Shown: positions 1 to 9,049 of the stretch, in pieces
Layout: each line of letters begins with the position of its first letter
How positions within the stretch are numbered: the first letter of the stretch is position 1
Assembly: GCA_902581005.1 (NCBI GenBank)
Contig: CACHMT010000008.1
Coordinates: 1 to 59,172, forward strand
DNA length: 59,172 nt
Source of the DNA: an uncultured Alphaproteobacteria bacterium
GTDB lineage: Bacteria; Pseudomonadota; Alphaproteobacteria; Rhodobacterales; Rhodobacteraceae
Reading direction: 5' to 3'
Made by a program: the position numbers and the translations under genes
Notes under the pieces: model-generated
What the model was told of the DNA's origin: nothing
Database searches by the model: none
The model's input: only the letters and a program-made list of their open reading frames with translations

Positions 1-2
1 AT

Positions 3-38
3 ATTCCTGAAGTGACCGAAGTTAGACCTGTAGCTTGA
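3..38 (+). CDS. NifU-family Fe-S protein, C-terminal end only
   Basis: Only the last 11 codons are inside the window. They read IPEVTEVRPVA and then TGA. This ending matches the usual C-terminus of the alphaproteobacterial NifU/NfuA Fe-S carrier proteins. A NifU-type gene directly before tsaB and rimI is a familiar alphaproteobacterial order, which supports the call. The active CxxC motif lies outside the window, so identification rests on a very short peptide plus context. Confidence 0.55.
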   Translation: MPEVTEVRPVA

Positions 39-49
39 GAAATAAGGCC

Positions 50-705
50 ATGAACACGCTCGCCGTAGACCTTACTACCTCAGATATAAAATTTGGGCTT
101 GATATTCGTAATGTGTTTTCTGACTATAAAAATGTAGACCAACCAGATTTTGATAAAATTTTTTTTTTCTCTCAGATTTTTTAAATAAAAATAATTTAAA
201 GATACATGAAATTAAAAGAATTGTGGTCTGTACTGGGCCTGGAAATTTTAACGGGATTAGGGCATCAATATCTGCTATGAAGGGTGTCTGTTGTTCCTTA
301 CCTATTCAACTAATAGGTGTAAACAAGTTTCAAGCTCTATCAAAAATCTATAAGTCCGCTTTAATTTCCCTAAAATATAGAGGTAATAAAATTTACTGGT
401 GCATATTGAAAGATGAAGAGCCTATTTTTATATCCTCTTCAGAAATAGAAGATATTAAAACCTTCGACGATCACTCTGACTTAGTAGTTGTTGGATATAA
501 AGCGGAGGAAATAGCAAAAAGTATTAAAGTAAGAAAATTTATCGAACAAAATGAGATATCTATCCGAGATTTACTTAATTTCTCAAGAAAAGTGGTAAGT
601 TCCGAAAAATTTTTACCAAAGCCTTTATACATATCACCTGGTCAGTCTTTATTCGCCAAATATAAAGGACCGAAAATACTCGATAAACCATTAGATGTCA
701 GCTGA
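50..705 (+). CDS. tsaB: tRNA threonylcarbamoyladenosine biosynthesis protein TsaB, interrupted by an apparent frameshift
   Basis: TsaB partners TsaD and TsaE to make t6A37 on ANN-reading tRNAs in the cytoplasm. The ATG at 50, 11 bases after the preceding stop, begins MNTLAVDLTTS, the expected first strand of the ASKHA fold. That frame ends at TAA 182-184. The rest of the protein, including the family motif GPGNFNGIR from about 235, is in another frame (codons in phase with 223) and stops at 705. The two halves meet at a run of ten T (159-168). One more T, or two fewer, would give a single protein of ordinary TsaB length (about 220 residues). Possible causes are a sequencing or assembly indel, slippage on the T tract, or a real mutation. 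The identity is firm; its intactness is not. Confidence 0.82.
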
Positions 706-1114
706 GGAATATTTTAATCTCTATAAGAAATGTGTAGACATAGAGTCAATTCAGTTCTCTTTGGAAGATTTCAAACGATTTCAGAGGTCTAAAAATATCA
801 AGATCGAAAAGGAGCAAAATGCCATAGCTATACTAGGTCTTACCGATCGCGAGGTAGAGATATACTTTATTGGCGTTGCAGAAAGTTTCCGAGGTAGAGG
901 ATTAGGGAAAAAGTTACTTAAGAGTATTATAAGCTTTTCCAAATATTATGCAGCCGACTTTATAATTCTTGAAGTAGGAATTAATAACATCCCAGCAAAA
1001 AATATGTATCTTTCGTTAAATTTTATAGAATACGGATTTCGAAAAAATTATTACAGAAACATTTCAGGTATACGAGAGGATGCAATAATAATGAAACTGA
1101 ATTTAAAAACTTAA
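695..1114 (+). CDS. rimI: RimI-type GNAT protein N-acetyltransferase
   Basis: A 139-residue GNAT-fold protein, the usual RimI size. RimI acetylates the N-terminal Ala of ribosomal protein S18. The acetyl-CoA pyrophosphate loop is visible as RGRGLGKKLL near residues 66-75. It is followed by the conserved N..A..MY..L.F segment near residues 97-110. It overlaps the end of tsaB by 11 bases, so translational coupling is likely, and the nifU-tsaB-rimI order agrees with the call. Its stop codon shares the TTAA at 1111-1114 with the convergent permease gene. Substrate assignment is by family and context only. Confidence 0.85.
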   Translation: MSAEEYFNLYKKCVDIESIQFSLEDFKRFQRSKNIKIEKEQNAIAILGLTDREVEIYFIGVAESFRGRGLGKKLLKSIISFSKYYAADFIILEVGINNIPAKNMYLSLNFIEYGFRKNYYRNISGIREDAIIMKLNLKT

Positions 1115-2085
1115 CCCTCTTTGCTATAGGGAACGCCTATGGCTCCTGGTGCCCTTGCTTTTCCAATAAAACCAGCCAACAAGACTACAGTGAGAACATA
1201 AGGTAATGCCTGCATTACTTGCACTGGAACTTCCCCAATCCACATTAACTCGACTCCCTCTAGCCTTACCCCTAATGCCTCTAAAAATCCGAACAAAAGG
1301 CACGCAAATAAAGTTGGAATTGGGTTCCATTTACCAAAAATCATTGCTGCTAACGCGATATAACCTTTACCGGCAGACATCTCTCTTCCAAATCCCGCAC
1401 CATGAGCAATCGATAAATAAGCTCCTGCAAGTCCGCATAACATTCCGGCAATTAAAATAGATTGATATCGCAGTTTAATTACTGAAATCCCTGCAGTATC
1501 AACTGCTTCGGGTTTCTCCCCTACAGCCCTTAGTCGAAGACCAAACCTAGTTTTAAAAATTACATAGTAAGTGAAAAAAACGGCTAAAACTGAAAGGTAA
1601 ACTAGAATATTATGGCCTGAAATTACTTCAACAAATAGATCCCCCAAAACTGGAACATAACTCATCTCATCAAGAAAAGGAAACTCAATAGGCATAAATC
1701 TTTGTTCTGATGCTAAAGGCGGCGTTTGACCACCTCTAGAGAACAGAGCTATTCCTAAGGTTATTGTCAAGCCTGATGCTAGAATATTTATAGCTAAACC
1801 ACTTATGACTTGGTCACCTCTATTTGTAATACAAGCGAACCCATGTATAAAAGACGCACCACATGAAGCTAAAATAGCAGCAAATAATCCTAAAATTGGC
1901 GACCCAGTCAAGAATGTCGCTGTTGCAGCTACAAAAGCAGATAGCAGCATCTTGCCCTCTAATCCAATATCTATGATACCACTTCTCTCAGAAAAAATAC
2001 CCGCCATCGCACAAAATATTAGTGGTGTTGCAATCCTAATAGTGGAGTCAAGCAAGGAGATTATAAGTTGAAAACTTTCAGGCAC
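1111..2085 (-). CDS. BMP-type nucleoside ABC transporter, permease 2
   Basis: Inner-membrane permease of 324 residues with many hydrophobic segments and the BPD_transp_2 (RbsC/LivH-like) character of the YufQ/NupQ family. The segment GIFSERSGIIDIGLEGKML near residues 29-47 is typical of this group. It is the last gene of a four-gene minus-strand operon (substrate-binding protein, ATPase, permease, permease). Its start overlaps the upstream permease gene by 8 bases. The family imports nucleosides or related purine compounds; the substrate cannot be read from this sequence. The gene ends against rimI with a shared TTAA. Confidence 0.9.
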   Translation of the reverse strand: MPESFQLIISLLDSTIRIATPLIFCAMAGIFSERSGIIDIGLEGKMLLSAFVAATATFLTGSPILGLFAAILASCGASFIHGFACITNRGDQVISGLAINILASGLTITLGIALFSRGGQTPPLASEQRFMPIEFPFLDEMSYVPVLGDLFVEVISGHNILVYLSVLAVFFTYYVIFKTRFGLRLRAVGEKPEAVDTAGISVIKLRYQSILIAGMLCGLAGAYLSIAHGAGFGREMSAGKGYIALAAMIFGKWNPIPTLFACLLFGFLEALGVRLEGVELMWIGEVPVQVMQALPYVLTVVLLAGFIGKARAPGAIGVPYSKEG

Positions 2086-3190
2086 TACTATAATTCCCGT
2101 AATACTTTAGGTAAGCTCTCTCCACTAAAGGGTTTAACATATAAGCTAGCGCTCCAGAAAAAAGTATTATTAAACCTTGAATAAGCAAAACCATTTCCCT
2201 TGTTATTGATGAAAACTCAAAGTCTAATTCCGTTCCACCTTGGTACAAAGCTCCGAATAAAAGACTAGCCAGAAATATACCAAAAGGATGATTTCTTCCC
2301 ATCAAGGCAACTGCTATACCAGTAAAGCCATATCCCGCCGTAAAACCCAAAAGCAGCTTATTGTGCACTCCCAACAGTTCATTAATTGCAACCAGACCAG
2401 CAAGACCTCCAGAAATAGCCATGACAATTATAATTGTAGATGATACTTTAATACCAGCATATATGGCTGCTGTTTCCGAGTGACCAAGAGATCTCACCTC
2501 ATAACCAAACTTTGTTCTCCATACTAAAAACCAAAAACCAACCGAGACAGTTAGAGCGACTATAAAAGAGAGATTTAAGGGGGACATAGCTATATCTAAT
2601 CCCAGATATTTTGCCAATATGTGTATTTGCACCAACCCCACACCTGATGCAAAGTCTCTTGTCTCAGGAGACATCTGTCCAGGTTCTATTATTACATTAA
2701 CCAACAAATACACCATCAGTGCTGCTGCGATAAAGTTGAACATAATTGTTGTTATCACAATATGACTACCTCTTTTCGCTTGAAGGTATCCTGGAATTAT
2801 ACCCCAAATAGCCCCAAAAATAACTGATCCCAAAATAGCTAATATCGTAACTAAAAAACCGACAACATGCTGATCAAAAACCAAGCATACTAGACCCACC
2901 CCAAGTCCACCTACATATGCCTGTCCTTCACCACCGATATTGAAGAGCCGAGCATGAAATGCTAGAGCAACTGCAAGTCCGGTGAATATAAAGTTAGTTG
3001 TATAATAAAGCGTGTACCCTATTGCCCCAGGGTAATAGAAAGCGCCTTTTATCATGACAGAAATTGCTCTAAAAGGATTTTCTCCAATAAACAAAATAAA
3101 TAATCCAGACACACAAAAAGCTAGAAACAAATTCATCAGTGGTATTAAGCCTACCGAGAGCCATTTAGGAATAATATTACTATCACTCAT
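2078..3190 (-). CDS. BMP-type nucleoside ABC transporter, permease 1
   Basis: Inner-membrane permease of 370 residues, the YufP/NupP-type partner of the following permease. It has a long first membrane segment (about residues 14-36) and then FTGLAVALAFHARLFNIGGEG near residues 69-89, which holds the family's conserved FNIGGEGQ signature. The two different permeases are expected to form a heterodimeric channel with the upstream two-domain ATPase. The gap to the ATPase gene is only 9 bases, so the genes are very likely co-transcribed. Confidence 0.9.
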   Translation of the reverse strand: MSDSNIIPKWLSVGLIPLMNLFLAFCVSGLFILFIGENPFRAISVMIKGAFYYPGAIGYTLYYTTNFIFTGLAVALAFHARLFNIGGEGQAYVGGLGVGLVCLVFDQHVVGFLVTILAILGSVIFGAIWGIIPGYLQAKRGSHIVITTIMFNFIAAALMVYLLVNVIIEPGQMSPETRDFASGVGLVQIHILAKYLGLDIAMSPLNLSFIVALTVSVGFWFLVWRTKFGYEVRSLGHSETAAIYAGIKVSSTIIIVMAISGGLAGLVAINELLGVHNKLLLGFTAGYGFTGIAVALMGRNHPFGIFLASLLFGALYQGGTELDFEFSSITREMVLLIQGLIILFSGALAYMLNPLVERAYLKYYGNYSSA

Positions 3191-3199
3191 TCTAACCTC

Positions 3200-4777
3200 T
3201 TAAACTTTTTCGAGACCTGACATCATTTTTCCAAGGTCTAACTCAGTTGCATCGGAACTATTAGTTTCTCCGACGATACTGCCTTGGTTCATAACTATAA
3301 TTCTATCAGATAAAGACATAATTTCGTCTAGCTCAACTGAAACAAGCAAGATAGCTGTACCTTTACTTTTCAACTTCATTAAATCTTCATATATTCTTTC
3401 AATTGCTCCTATATCCACTCCTCTAGTAGGTTGGCCAACTAAAAGGATTTTTGGATTACTTTCTATCTCTCTTGCCAAGACCAACTTTTGCTGATTTCCA
3501 CCAGATAACTTGCTTGAAGAAATTGAAGAGCTTCTAGGTCTTACATCAAAATTTTCAACAAGGTCATCCACAAAATTAAATATTTTCCTTTTATCCATCA
3601 GAAAACCACTAGAATACTCCTCATTCCGATGGTAACCCAATATGCTATTTTCATAATTATAAAAAGGTAATACCAAACCTCTTTTGTGTCTATCCTCGGG
3701 CACATGAGCAACGCCAAACTCTCTTGCCTTTTTTGAATTCCAATCTTGGTATGGCAGGATTGTTTTATCATTAACCGTAATTTTCCCTCTCTGAAGAGTC
3801 TCTATACCCGAAAGAATATCCAAAAGTTCCGATTGTCCATTGCCAGCTACTCCTGCAATTCCTAATATCTCTCCTTGCCTTAAATCGAATGAAATATCTT
3901 TCAGCACATTGACACCATCTTTGCTTTCATGGCTAACGTTTTTTACCTCAAGAACTGGGTTCCCTACCTTTAAAGTAGGCTTTTTAATTGATAACAGCAC
4001 TTTTCTGCCAACCATATTTTCAGCCAACTCTTCAGGTGATGTTTTTTCTGTAGAAAAATTTGCAACAACCTTTCCGCCTCGCATCACCGATACTGTATCA
4101 GTAATACTCATGATCTCTTTAAGTTTATGTGTTATCAAAACTATGGTGACCCCTTGTTCCCTTAAAGATCTCAGAATATCAAATAAACCAATAGTCTCTT
4201 GCGGAGTTAGGACACCTGTTGGCTCGTCTAAAATTAGAATTTTAGCTCCTCTGTTGAGAGCTTTTAAAATTTCTACCCGCTGTTGCATTCCGACCGGGGT
4301 TTCTGATATTATCGCTTCAAAGTCAACATCAAGCCCATAATTTTCTGATAAACCTCTCAATCTATCAAGAACAAACTCCTCCCCACTTTGCAAAAACATG
4401 CTTCCTTCATTACCAAGCATTGCATTCTCTAAAACAGTAAAGGTCGGAACCAACATGAAATGCTGATGCACCATACCAATTCCTAGAGCTATAGATTTTT
4501 CTGGAGAGTTCACGTCAACTGCTTGACCATTTAAAAAAATCATTCCACTGTCCGGCTTATACAAACCGAATAAAATATTCATTAAAGTTGATTTGCCAGC
4601 ACCGTTCTCTCCAACTATTCCATGGATAGTACCTGTGCTGACTTTAAGGTTTACGTCACTGTTAGCTACAACATGACCAAACCTTTTAGTAATATTTTTT
4701 AGCTCAATTGCTAATTTAGTGGAGGAAGGCAATGATTCGATTGTCTCACTGCCTTCCTTGTTTTCAATATTTTTCAT
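3200..4777 (-). CDS. BMP-type nucleoside ABC transporter, tandem ATP-binding protein
   Basis: A 525-residue protein with two ABC domains in one chain, as in RbsA/MglA/YufO. The first domain (about 25-260) has Walker A GENGAGKST and Walker B ILILDEPTGVLTP, and an unusual signature region (TPVGMQQRVEI). The second domain (about 275-515) has a degenerate Walker A, GVAGNGQSE, and the signature LSGGNQQKLVLARE. That pattern is normal for this family. It energises import by the two downstream permeases, with substrate delivered by the BMP protein encoded just upstream (12-base gap). Confidence 0.93.
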   Translation of the reverse strand: MKNIENKEGSETIESLPSSTKLAIELKNITKRFGHVVANSDVNLKVSTGTIHGIVGENGAGKSTLMNILFGLYKPDSGMIFLNGQAVDVNSPEKSIALGIGMVHQHFMLVPTFTVLENAMLGNEGSMFLQSGEEFVLDRLRGLSENYGLDVDFEAIISETPVGMQQRVEILKALNRGAKILILDEPTGVLTPQETIGLFDILRSLREQGVTIVLITHKLKEIMSITDTVSVMRGGKVVANFSTEKTSPEELAENMVGRKVLLSIKKPTLKVGNPVLEVKNVSHESKDGVNVLKDISFDLRQGEILGIAGVAGNGQSELLDILSGIETLQRGKITVNDKTILPYQDWNSKKAREFGVAHVPEDRHKRGLVLPFYNYENSILGYHRNEEYSSGFLMDKRKIFNFVDDLVENFDVRPRSSSISSSKLSGGNQQKLVLAREIESNPKILLVGQPTRGVDIGAIERIYEDLMKLKSKGTAILLVSVELDEIMSLSDRIIVMNQGSIVGETNSSDATELDLGKMMSGLEKV

Positions 4778-4789
4778 TAGAAGTTAATT

Positions 4790-5788
4790 CTATGATGGGC
4801 AGTTATTATCGCTCATATAGTCGTGAACTTTTATCGATCCACTCTTAACTTTGTCTGACAAACCGTTTATTGTTGACTTCATTACATCAGTGATAAGGGG
4901 CTTGTTATATTCATCAAATGCCCAACCAACTCCATCTTCAGCTAGTCCTAGTACCTTGACTCCACTCGTGAAGTTGCCTGACTTAACGTCCATGAAGGTT
5001 TCATAAGTGGCTAAATCAACCCTTTTAAGCATTGAAGTTAGCATGGTACCTGGATGCATGTAGTTTTGATTACTATCAACACCTATTGCCAGTTTGCCTG
5101 AGTCTGCGGCGGCTTGATATACTCCCGCTCCAGTACCTCCAGCAGCTGCGTAAACGACATCGGCTCCACGATCAAATTGGGATTTTGCAAGCTCTGATCC
5201 CTTTGCTGGATCATTCCATGCCGCAGGCGTTGTTCCCGTCATATTTTGATATACTTCTACCTTTGAATTAACCGCCTTTGCTCCCTGAACATATCCACAG
5301 GCAAACTTTCTAATCAAAGGAATGTCCATTCCTCCTACGAAACCAACTTTACCAGTTTTAGAAGCCATAGCAGCTAATGCACCGACCAAAAAGGATCCTT
5401 CATGTTCCTTAAAAACGTATTGGCGCATATTAGCGTTGTCTAACCACCCAACATCGATGATCGAAAACTTTGTATTTGGAAACTCTTTTGCAACTTTATC
5501 ACAAGCATCAGCTTGTGCAAAACCAACGCAAACAATAACGTTCGCTCCTCTCTGTGCCATTTTTCGCATTCCCTGCTCACGCTGAGCTTCATTCGTAACC
5601 TCAAACTCCATAACTTTGATACCGGTTTCTTTTGTGAAACGTTGAGCTCCGTTGTAAACGCTTTCATTAAACGATTTATCAAATTTTCCACCCATATCAT
5701 ATATTACTGCAGGCTTTATATCTGCAGAAAGTATAGAGGCAGAGAACGCGATAATCGCTACGGTAAATAGCTGAATAAATTTACGCAT
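4790..5788 (-). CDS. BMP-family ABC transporter substrate-binding protein
   Basis: Periplasmic binding protein of 332 residues. It has an N-terminal signal peptide (about residues 1-22, cleavage near SILSA) and no lipobox Cys. The mature start continues into DMGGKFDKSFNES, the hallmark of the Bmp/PnrA/Med family, whose known members bind purine nucleosides. It is the first gene of the transporter operon and has a strong ribosome binding site (AGGGAGA) just before the ATG. The start is preceded by about 150 bases containing a palindrome (5854-5869) that may control the operon. The exact ligand is unknown. Confidence 0.92.
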   Translation of the reverse strand: MRKFIQLFTVAIIAFSASILSADIKPAVIYDMGGKFDKSFNESVYNGAQRFTKETGIKVMEFEVTNEAQREQGMRKMAQRGANVIVCVGFAQADACDKVAKEFPNTKFSIIDVGWLDNANMRQYVFKEHEGSFLVGALAAMASKTGKVGFVGGMDIPLIRKFACGYVQGAKAVNSKVEVYQNMTGTTPAAWNDPAKGSELAKSQFDRGADVVYAAAGGTGAGVYQAAADSGKLAIGVDSNQNYMHPGTMLTSMLKRVDLATYETFMDVKSGNFTSGVKVLGLAEDGVGWAFDEYNKPLITDVMKSTINGLSDKVKSGSIKVHDYMSDNNCPS

Positions 5789-5853
5789 CTAATTCTCCCT
5801 AATAATTTTTTAAAAAAAGTAATGACTTGTATTATAACTATAATATAACACTC

Positions 5854-5869
5854 TAACGGTATACCATTA
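5854..5869. promoter_or_regulatory. Palindromic operator candidate before the BMP transporter operon
   Basis: TAACGGTATACCATTA is a near-perfect inverted repeat around the central GGTATACC, with one mismatched base pair. FadR/FCD-type GntR repressors often bind TGGTnnnACCA-like palindromes, so this is a plausible operator. On the minus strand a TATAAT-like -10 lies at 5831-5836, which places the matching -35 region inside the palindrome. A bound repressor would then block the promoter. No GntR gene is present in the window. The palindrome is seen directly; the regulator type is inferred. Confidence 0.45.
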
Positions 5870-5938
5870 ACTTAAAGTTTTAAACCATAAATGTTAAATA
5901 AAACTACCATCAAACTGATAAGCTGAAAAAGTTATTCT

Positions 5939-6859
5939 ATGCAGATTTTTCTACCAATAGCTGATGTGCCTGTAGATTTGTTTGTTCTTCTTATACTTGG
6001 CGCAGCCGTAGGTTTTCTATCCGGTGTTTTTGGCATTGGAGGGGGATTTCTTATGACCCCACTCTTAATATTCCTTGGAATTCCCGCCGCCGTTGCTGTT
6101 GCAACCGAAGCGAACCAAATAGCAGCATCTTCTTTTTCTGGTGTCTTAGCGCATCTAAAAAGAAGAGCGGTAGATTTCAAGATGGGAAATATTCTAGTCG
6201 TCGGTGGCCTACTTGGTTCCGCGGTCGGTGTTGAAGTTTTTAGAATAGTCAAAAGTTATGGGCAAATAGACTTGTTTGTTTCTCTTTGCTACATTTTATT
6301 TCTTGGTAGCATAGGAACTCTTATGTTTCTTGAGAGCTTATCTACGATTCAAAGAAGTCGAAAGTCTGTAAACACTTTCAATCATAAGAAAAAGCATAAC
6401 TGGATTCATGGGCTACCATTTAAGACCAGATTTAAAAGTTCCAACTTATACATTAGTGCAATCCCTCCTGTTGTTATCGGTTTTATTATAGGTATTTTAG
6501 CATCGATAATGGGCGTAGGCGGAGGTTTCATACTGATACCTGCAATGATTTACATTTTAGGTATGCCCACTAAAGTAGTAATCGGCACTTCACTCTATCA
6601 GATAACTTTCATAACAGCCTTTACCACCTTCATGCACGCTACGCAGAATAAAACTGTCGATCTTTTACTTGCTTTGATTTTGATTGTTGGAGGCGTTTTA
6701 GGCGCACAACTTGGAGCAAGAGTTACGGTTAAACTGAAGGCTGAAGAAATTAGAATTCTTTTAGCAATAATTGTTCTTTTGGTCTGTCTAAAGCTTGCCT
6801 TAGATTTAATGATGACGCCTAACGATTTATTTTCAATAACGTATAGTAATGAGTCATGA
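5939..6859 (+). CDS. TSUP (TauE/SafE) family sulfite/sulfonate-type exporter
   Basis: Integral membrane protein of 306 residues with the internal repeat characteristic of the TSUP family. GVFGIGGGFLMTPLL near residues 29-43 is echoed by SIMGVGGGFILIPAM near 190-204. Family members move sulfite, sulfoacetate or other small organic anions across the inner membrane. The start at 5939 has little visible Shine-Dalgarno sequence but sits at the expected N-terminal end. The stop overlaps the next gene by ATGA. This TSUP plus TIGR02186 pair recurs in alphaproteobacteria, suggesting a joint role; the transported substrate is not evident. Confidence 0.88.
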   Translation: MQIFLPIADVPVDLFVLLILGAAVGFLSGVFGIGGGFLMTPLLIFLGIPAAVAVATEANQIAASSFSGVLAHLKRRAVDFKMGNILVVGGLLGSAVGVEVFRIVKSYGQIDLFVSLCYILFLGSIGTLMFLESLSTIQRSRKSVNTFNHKKKHNWIHGLPFKTRFKSSNLYISAIPPVVIGFIIGILASIMGVGGGFILIPAMIYILGMPTKVVIGTSLYQITFITAFTTFMHATQNKTVDLLLALILIVGGVLGAQLGARVTVKLKAEEIRILLAIIVLLVCLKLALDLMMTPNDLFSITYSNES

Positions 6860-7605
6860 GAGCGCTCATCTTTAGTGTTATTTTTATATTTTCAATGTCT
6901 TCATTCTCTTTGGGCGCAGTAATTTCTGATATCGATAAGACTGATATCGAATTGTCCACACGATTTGATGGAACAAGTCTTTTAGTTTTTGGGGCGCTTT
7001 CACCGGAAAATGATAACACATCCTTATTAGTCGAAGTTATTGGTCCTTCAACATCAGTCGATATCACAAAAAAAGTTCAAATCTGGGGGATTTGGGTTAA
7101 CAAGAAAATTGCGCAGTTTCAAGATATACCAAGTTTTTACAAAATAAGTATTTCCAATCCTGAACATCCGATTTTGAAAGAAATCGAATACCAGAAATTG
7201 AAATCCATTTTTTATGACTTTCTAGAAACAAACTCTACACCAGAAGATGACAATGGAGTGGAGCAATATTACCATGAGCTTACTAGATTAAAGAAAAAGC
7301 TTGGTAAGTTGAGTATTTTCGAAGAAAAAATAAATATAATCGATAAAAAATTGTTCTCATACAAAGTGACCCTTCCCAAAAAAATTCATCCAGGCAAATA
7401 TAAAATTAAAATGACATTAATCGATCAACAAGGAATCGAGCTAAGTAAGTCTGAGCAAAGCGTCAAAGTGTCAAAAGTTGGTGTACAAGAGTTTTTGTCA
7501 TCGAATTCAAAGAATAATCCAGTTTTTTACGGATTATTTTCAGTAATAATCGCTCTATTTCTAGGGTTTTCCGCAGCTCAGTTATTTCGTTGGTTGTACA
7601 GGTAG
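6856..7605 (+). CDS. TIGR02186 / Alph_Pro_TM family protein
   Basis: A 249-residue protein with an N-terminal signal peptide (about residues 1-20) and one C-terminal membrane helix (about 225-245) followed by RWLYR. Most of the protein should therefore be periplasmic and anchored at its C-terminus. The layout, and the coupling to a TSUP transporter through a 4-base overlap, match the uncharacterised alphaproteobacterial TIGR02186 family. It may be an accessory or sensing partner of the transporter, but no function is established. Confidence 0.82.
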   Translation: MRALIFSVIFIFSMSSFSLGAVISDIDKTDIELSTRFDGTSLLVFGALSPENDNTSLLVEVIGPSTSVDITKKVQIWGIWVNKKIAQFQDIPSFYKISISNPEHPILKEIEYQKLKSIFYDFLETNSTPEDDNGVEQYYHELTRLKKKLGKLSIFEEKINIIDKKLFSYKVTLPKKIHPGKYKIKMTLIDQQGIELSKSEQSVKVSKVGVQEFLSSNSKNNPVFYGLFSVIIALFLGFSAAQLFRWLYR

Positions 7606-7610
7606 TTTTA

Positions 7611-8885
7611 CTAAATGCTAATGCTAGCGTGCCTAGCATCCTCGATTGTCCTCAAACCTGTTTTTGGAGCACCAACCAAAACAGCCATATTTCCCGGTTT
7701 ATGAAGATTATCCATCATTTTGGTGTGCGCACTTGGTATCTTATGCCAAGGAAATACTTCCGACATACAGGGGTCTATACGCCTATCTAACATCAGTTGA
7801 TTAGCTGCACTTGCTTGAAAAAGATTGGCAAAATGGCTACCCTGAACTCTTTTTTGATTCATCCACAAATATCTTGCGTCAAAAGTAAGATTATAACCCG
7901 TGGTTCCGGCACATATCACAACTATACCCCCTTTTTTTACAACAAAGACAGATACTGGGAACGTACTTTCTCCAGGATGTTCAAAAACCATATCAACATT
8001 AACACCTTTACCGAGAATATCCCAAATTGCTTTCCCAAACTTTCTGGCTTCTCCCATCCACGTACGGAATTCTGCGCTATTAACAGTCGGCATTTGACCC
8101 CAACAATTAAAATCTTTTCTGTTAATCACTCCTTTTGCGCCTAAACCCAATACAAAGTCTCTTTTATCTTCGTCGGATATAACCCCTATTGCATTAGCGC
8201 CCGCAGTGTTTATCAATTGAATTGCATATGAGCCTAACCCTCCAGACGCCCCCCAAACCAATACATTTTGACCTGGCCTTAACTCATGTGGCGCATGACC
8301 AAAAAGCATTCTATACGCAGTGGCAAGGGTTAAAGTATAACATGCCGCTTCCTCCCAAGTTAGATGTTTGGGCCGTGACATGAGTTGTTGCGATTGTACA
8401 GCTGTAAATTGACTAAATGATCCATCAGGTGTTTCATATCCCCAAATGCGTTGACTTGGAGAATACATAGGGTCACCACCATTGCATTGCTCATCATCTC
8501 CATCATCTTGATTGCAATGAATTACCACTTCATCGCCAACCTTCCAGCGGTTTACTTTTTCACCCACCGCCCAAACTATTCCAGATGCATCTGAACCAGC
8601 AATATGATAATCAGCTTTATGAACATCAAAGGGAGAAATAGGTTCGCCTAGACCAGCCCAAATTCCATTATAATTTACACCAGCAGCCATAACGAAAACT
8701 AACACCTCATTACTATCAACCTTGGGGGTATCTACCTGTTCAATTTGGAAACTTTTTTCTGGAACACCATGTCTTTCTCGTCTTATAGCCCATGCATACA
8801 TTTTTTCTGGAACTTGGCCTAGTTGGGGTATCTCACCCACTTCATAAATATTTTTTGCTTTTACTTCAGGCATTGCATTATCCAT
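7611..8885 (-). CDS. ccr: Crotonyl-CoA carboxylase/reductase
   Basis: Cytoplasmic MDR-family enzyme of 424 residues, close to the usual Ccr length. It reductively carboxylates crotonyl-CoA with NADPH and CO2 to ethylmalonyl-CoA, the key step of the ethylmalonyl-CoA pathway. The N-terminal ELYEVGE-like segment (NIYEVGEIPQLG), the NADPH-binding VWGASGGLGSYA and the C-terminal HKMMDNL-type segment (HTKMMDNLH) fit Ccr. It is distinguished from plain quinone reductases by its length and by the divergent ecm next door. No good ribosome binding site is seen before the ATG at 8885. Confidence 0.95.
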   Translation of the reverse strand: MDNAMPEVKAKNIYEVGEIPQLGQVPEKMYAWAIRRERHGVPEKSFQIEQVDTPKVDSNEVLVFVMAAGVNYNGIWAGLGEPISPFDVHKADYHIAGSDASGIVWAVGEKVNRWKVGDEVVIHCNQDDGDDEQCNGGDPMYSPSQRIWGYETPDGSFSQFTAVQSQQLMSRPKHLTWEEAACYTLTLATAYRMLFGHAPHELRPGQNVLVWGASGGLGSYAIQLINTAGANAIGVISDEDKRDFVLGLGAKGVINRKDFNCWGQMPTVNSAEFRTWMGEARKFGKAIWDILGKGVNVDMVFEHPGESTFPVSVFVVKKGGIVVICAGTTGYNLTFDARYLWMNQKRVQGSHFANLFQASAANQLMLDRRIDPCMSEVFPWHKIPSAHTKMMDNLHKPGNMAVLVGAPKTGLRTIEDARHASISI

Positions 8886-8944
8886 TTTTTTGATTTTTTA
8901 TGAATGATTCTTGGTTCTATTTCAACTCATATTTACCCTATGTG

Positions 8945-8973
8945 ATTAGATCCCTACATTTTCAAAAGTCCAA
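8945..8973 (-). promoter_or_regulatory. Predicted sigma-70 promoter for ccr
   Basis: Read on the minus strand, TTGGAC and TCTAAT are separated by exactly 17 bases, a good match to the bacterial -35/-10 consensus. It lies about 60 bases before the ccr start, in the 164-base region between the divergent ccr and ecm genes. Transcription start was not measured. Confidence 0.45.
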
Positions 8974-9049
8974 GTATTAAATCTAAGCAGTGTTTCTAAT
9001 AAGAAGATTTGACTTGAAAAAATGTTTTTCTTCAATAAAAGACGGTAGT

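Noticed and set aside
3840-4340. Open frame of 166 codons on the plus strand
   Set aside because: Lies fully antisense to the tandem ABC ATPase, whose motifs are intact; no family features of its own.
8990-9049. Upstream GTG start for ecm
   Set aside because: Adds 20 residues not seen in the family; the conserved start is MNSKPWIFRTYAGH at 9050.
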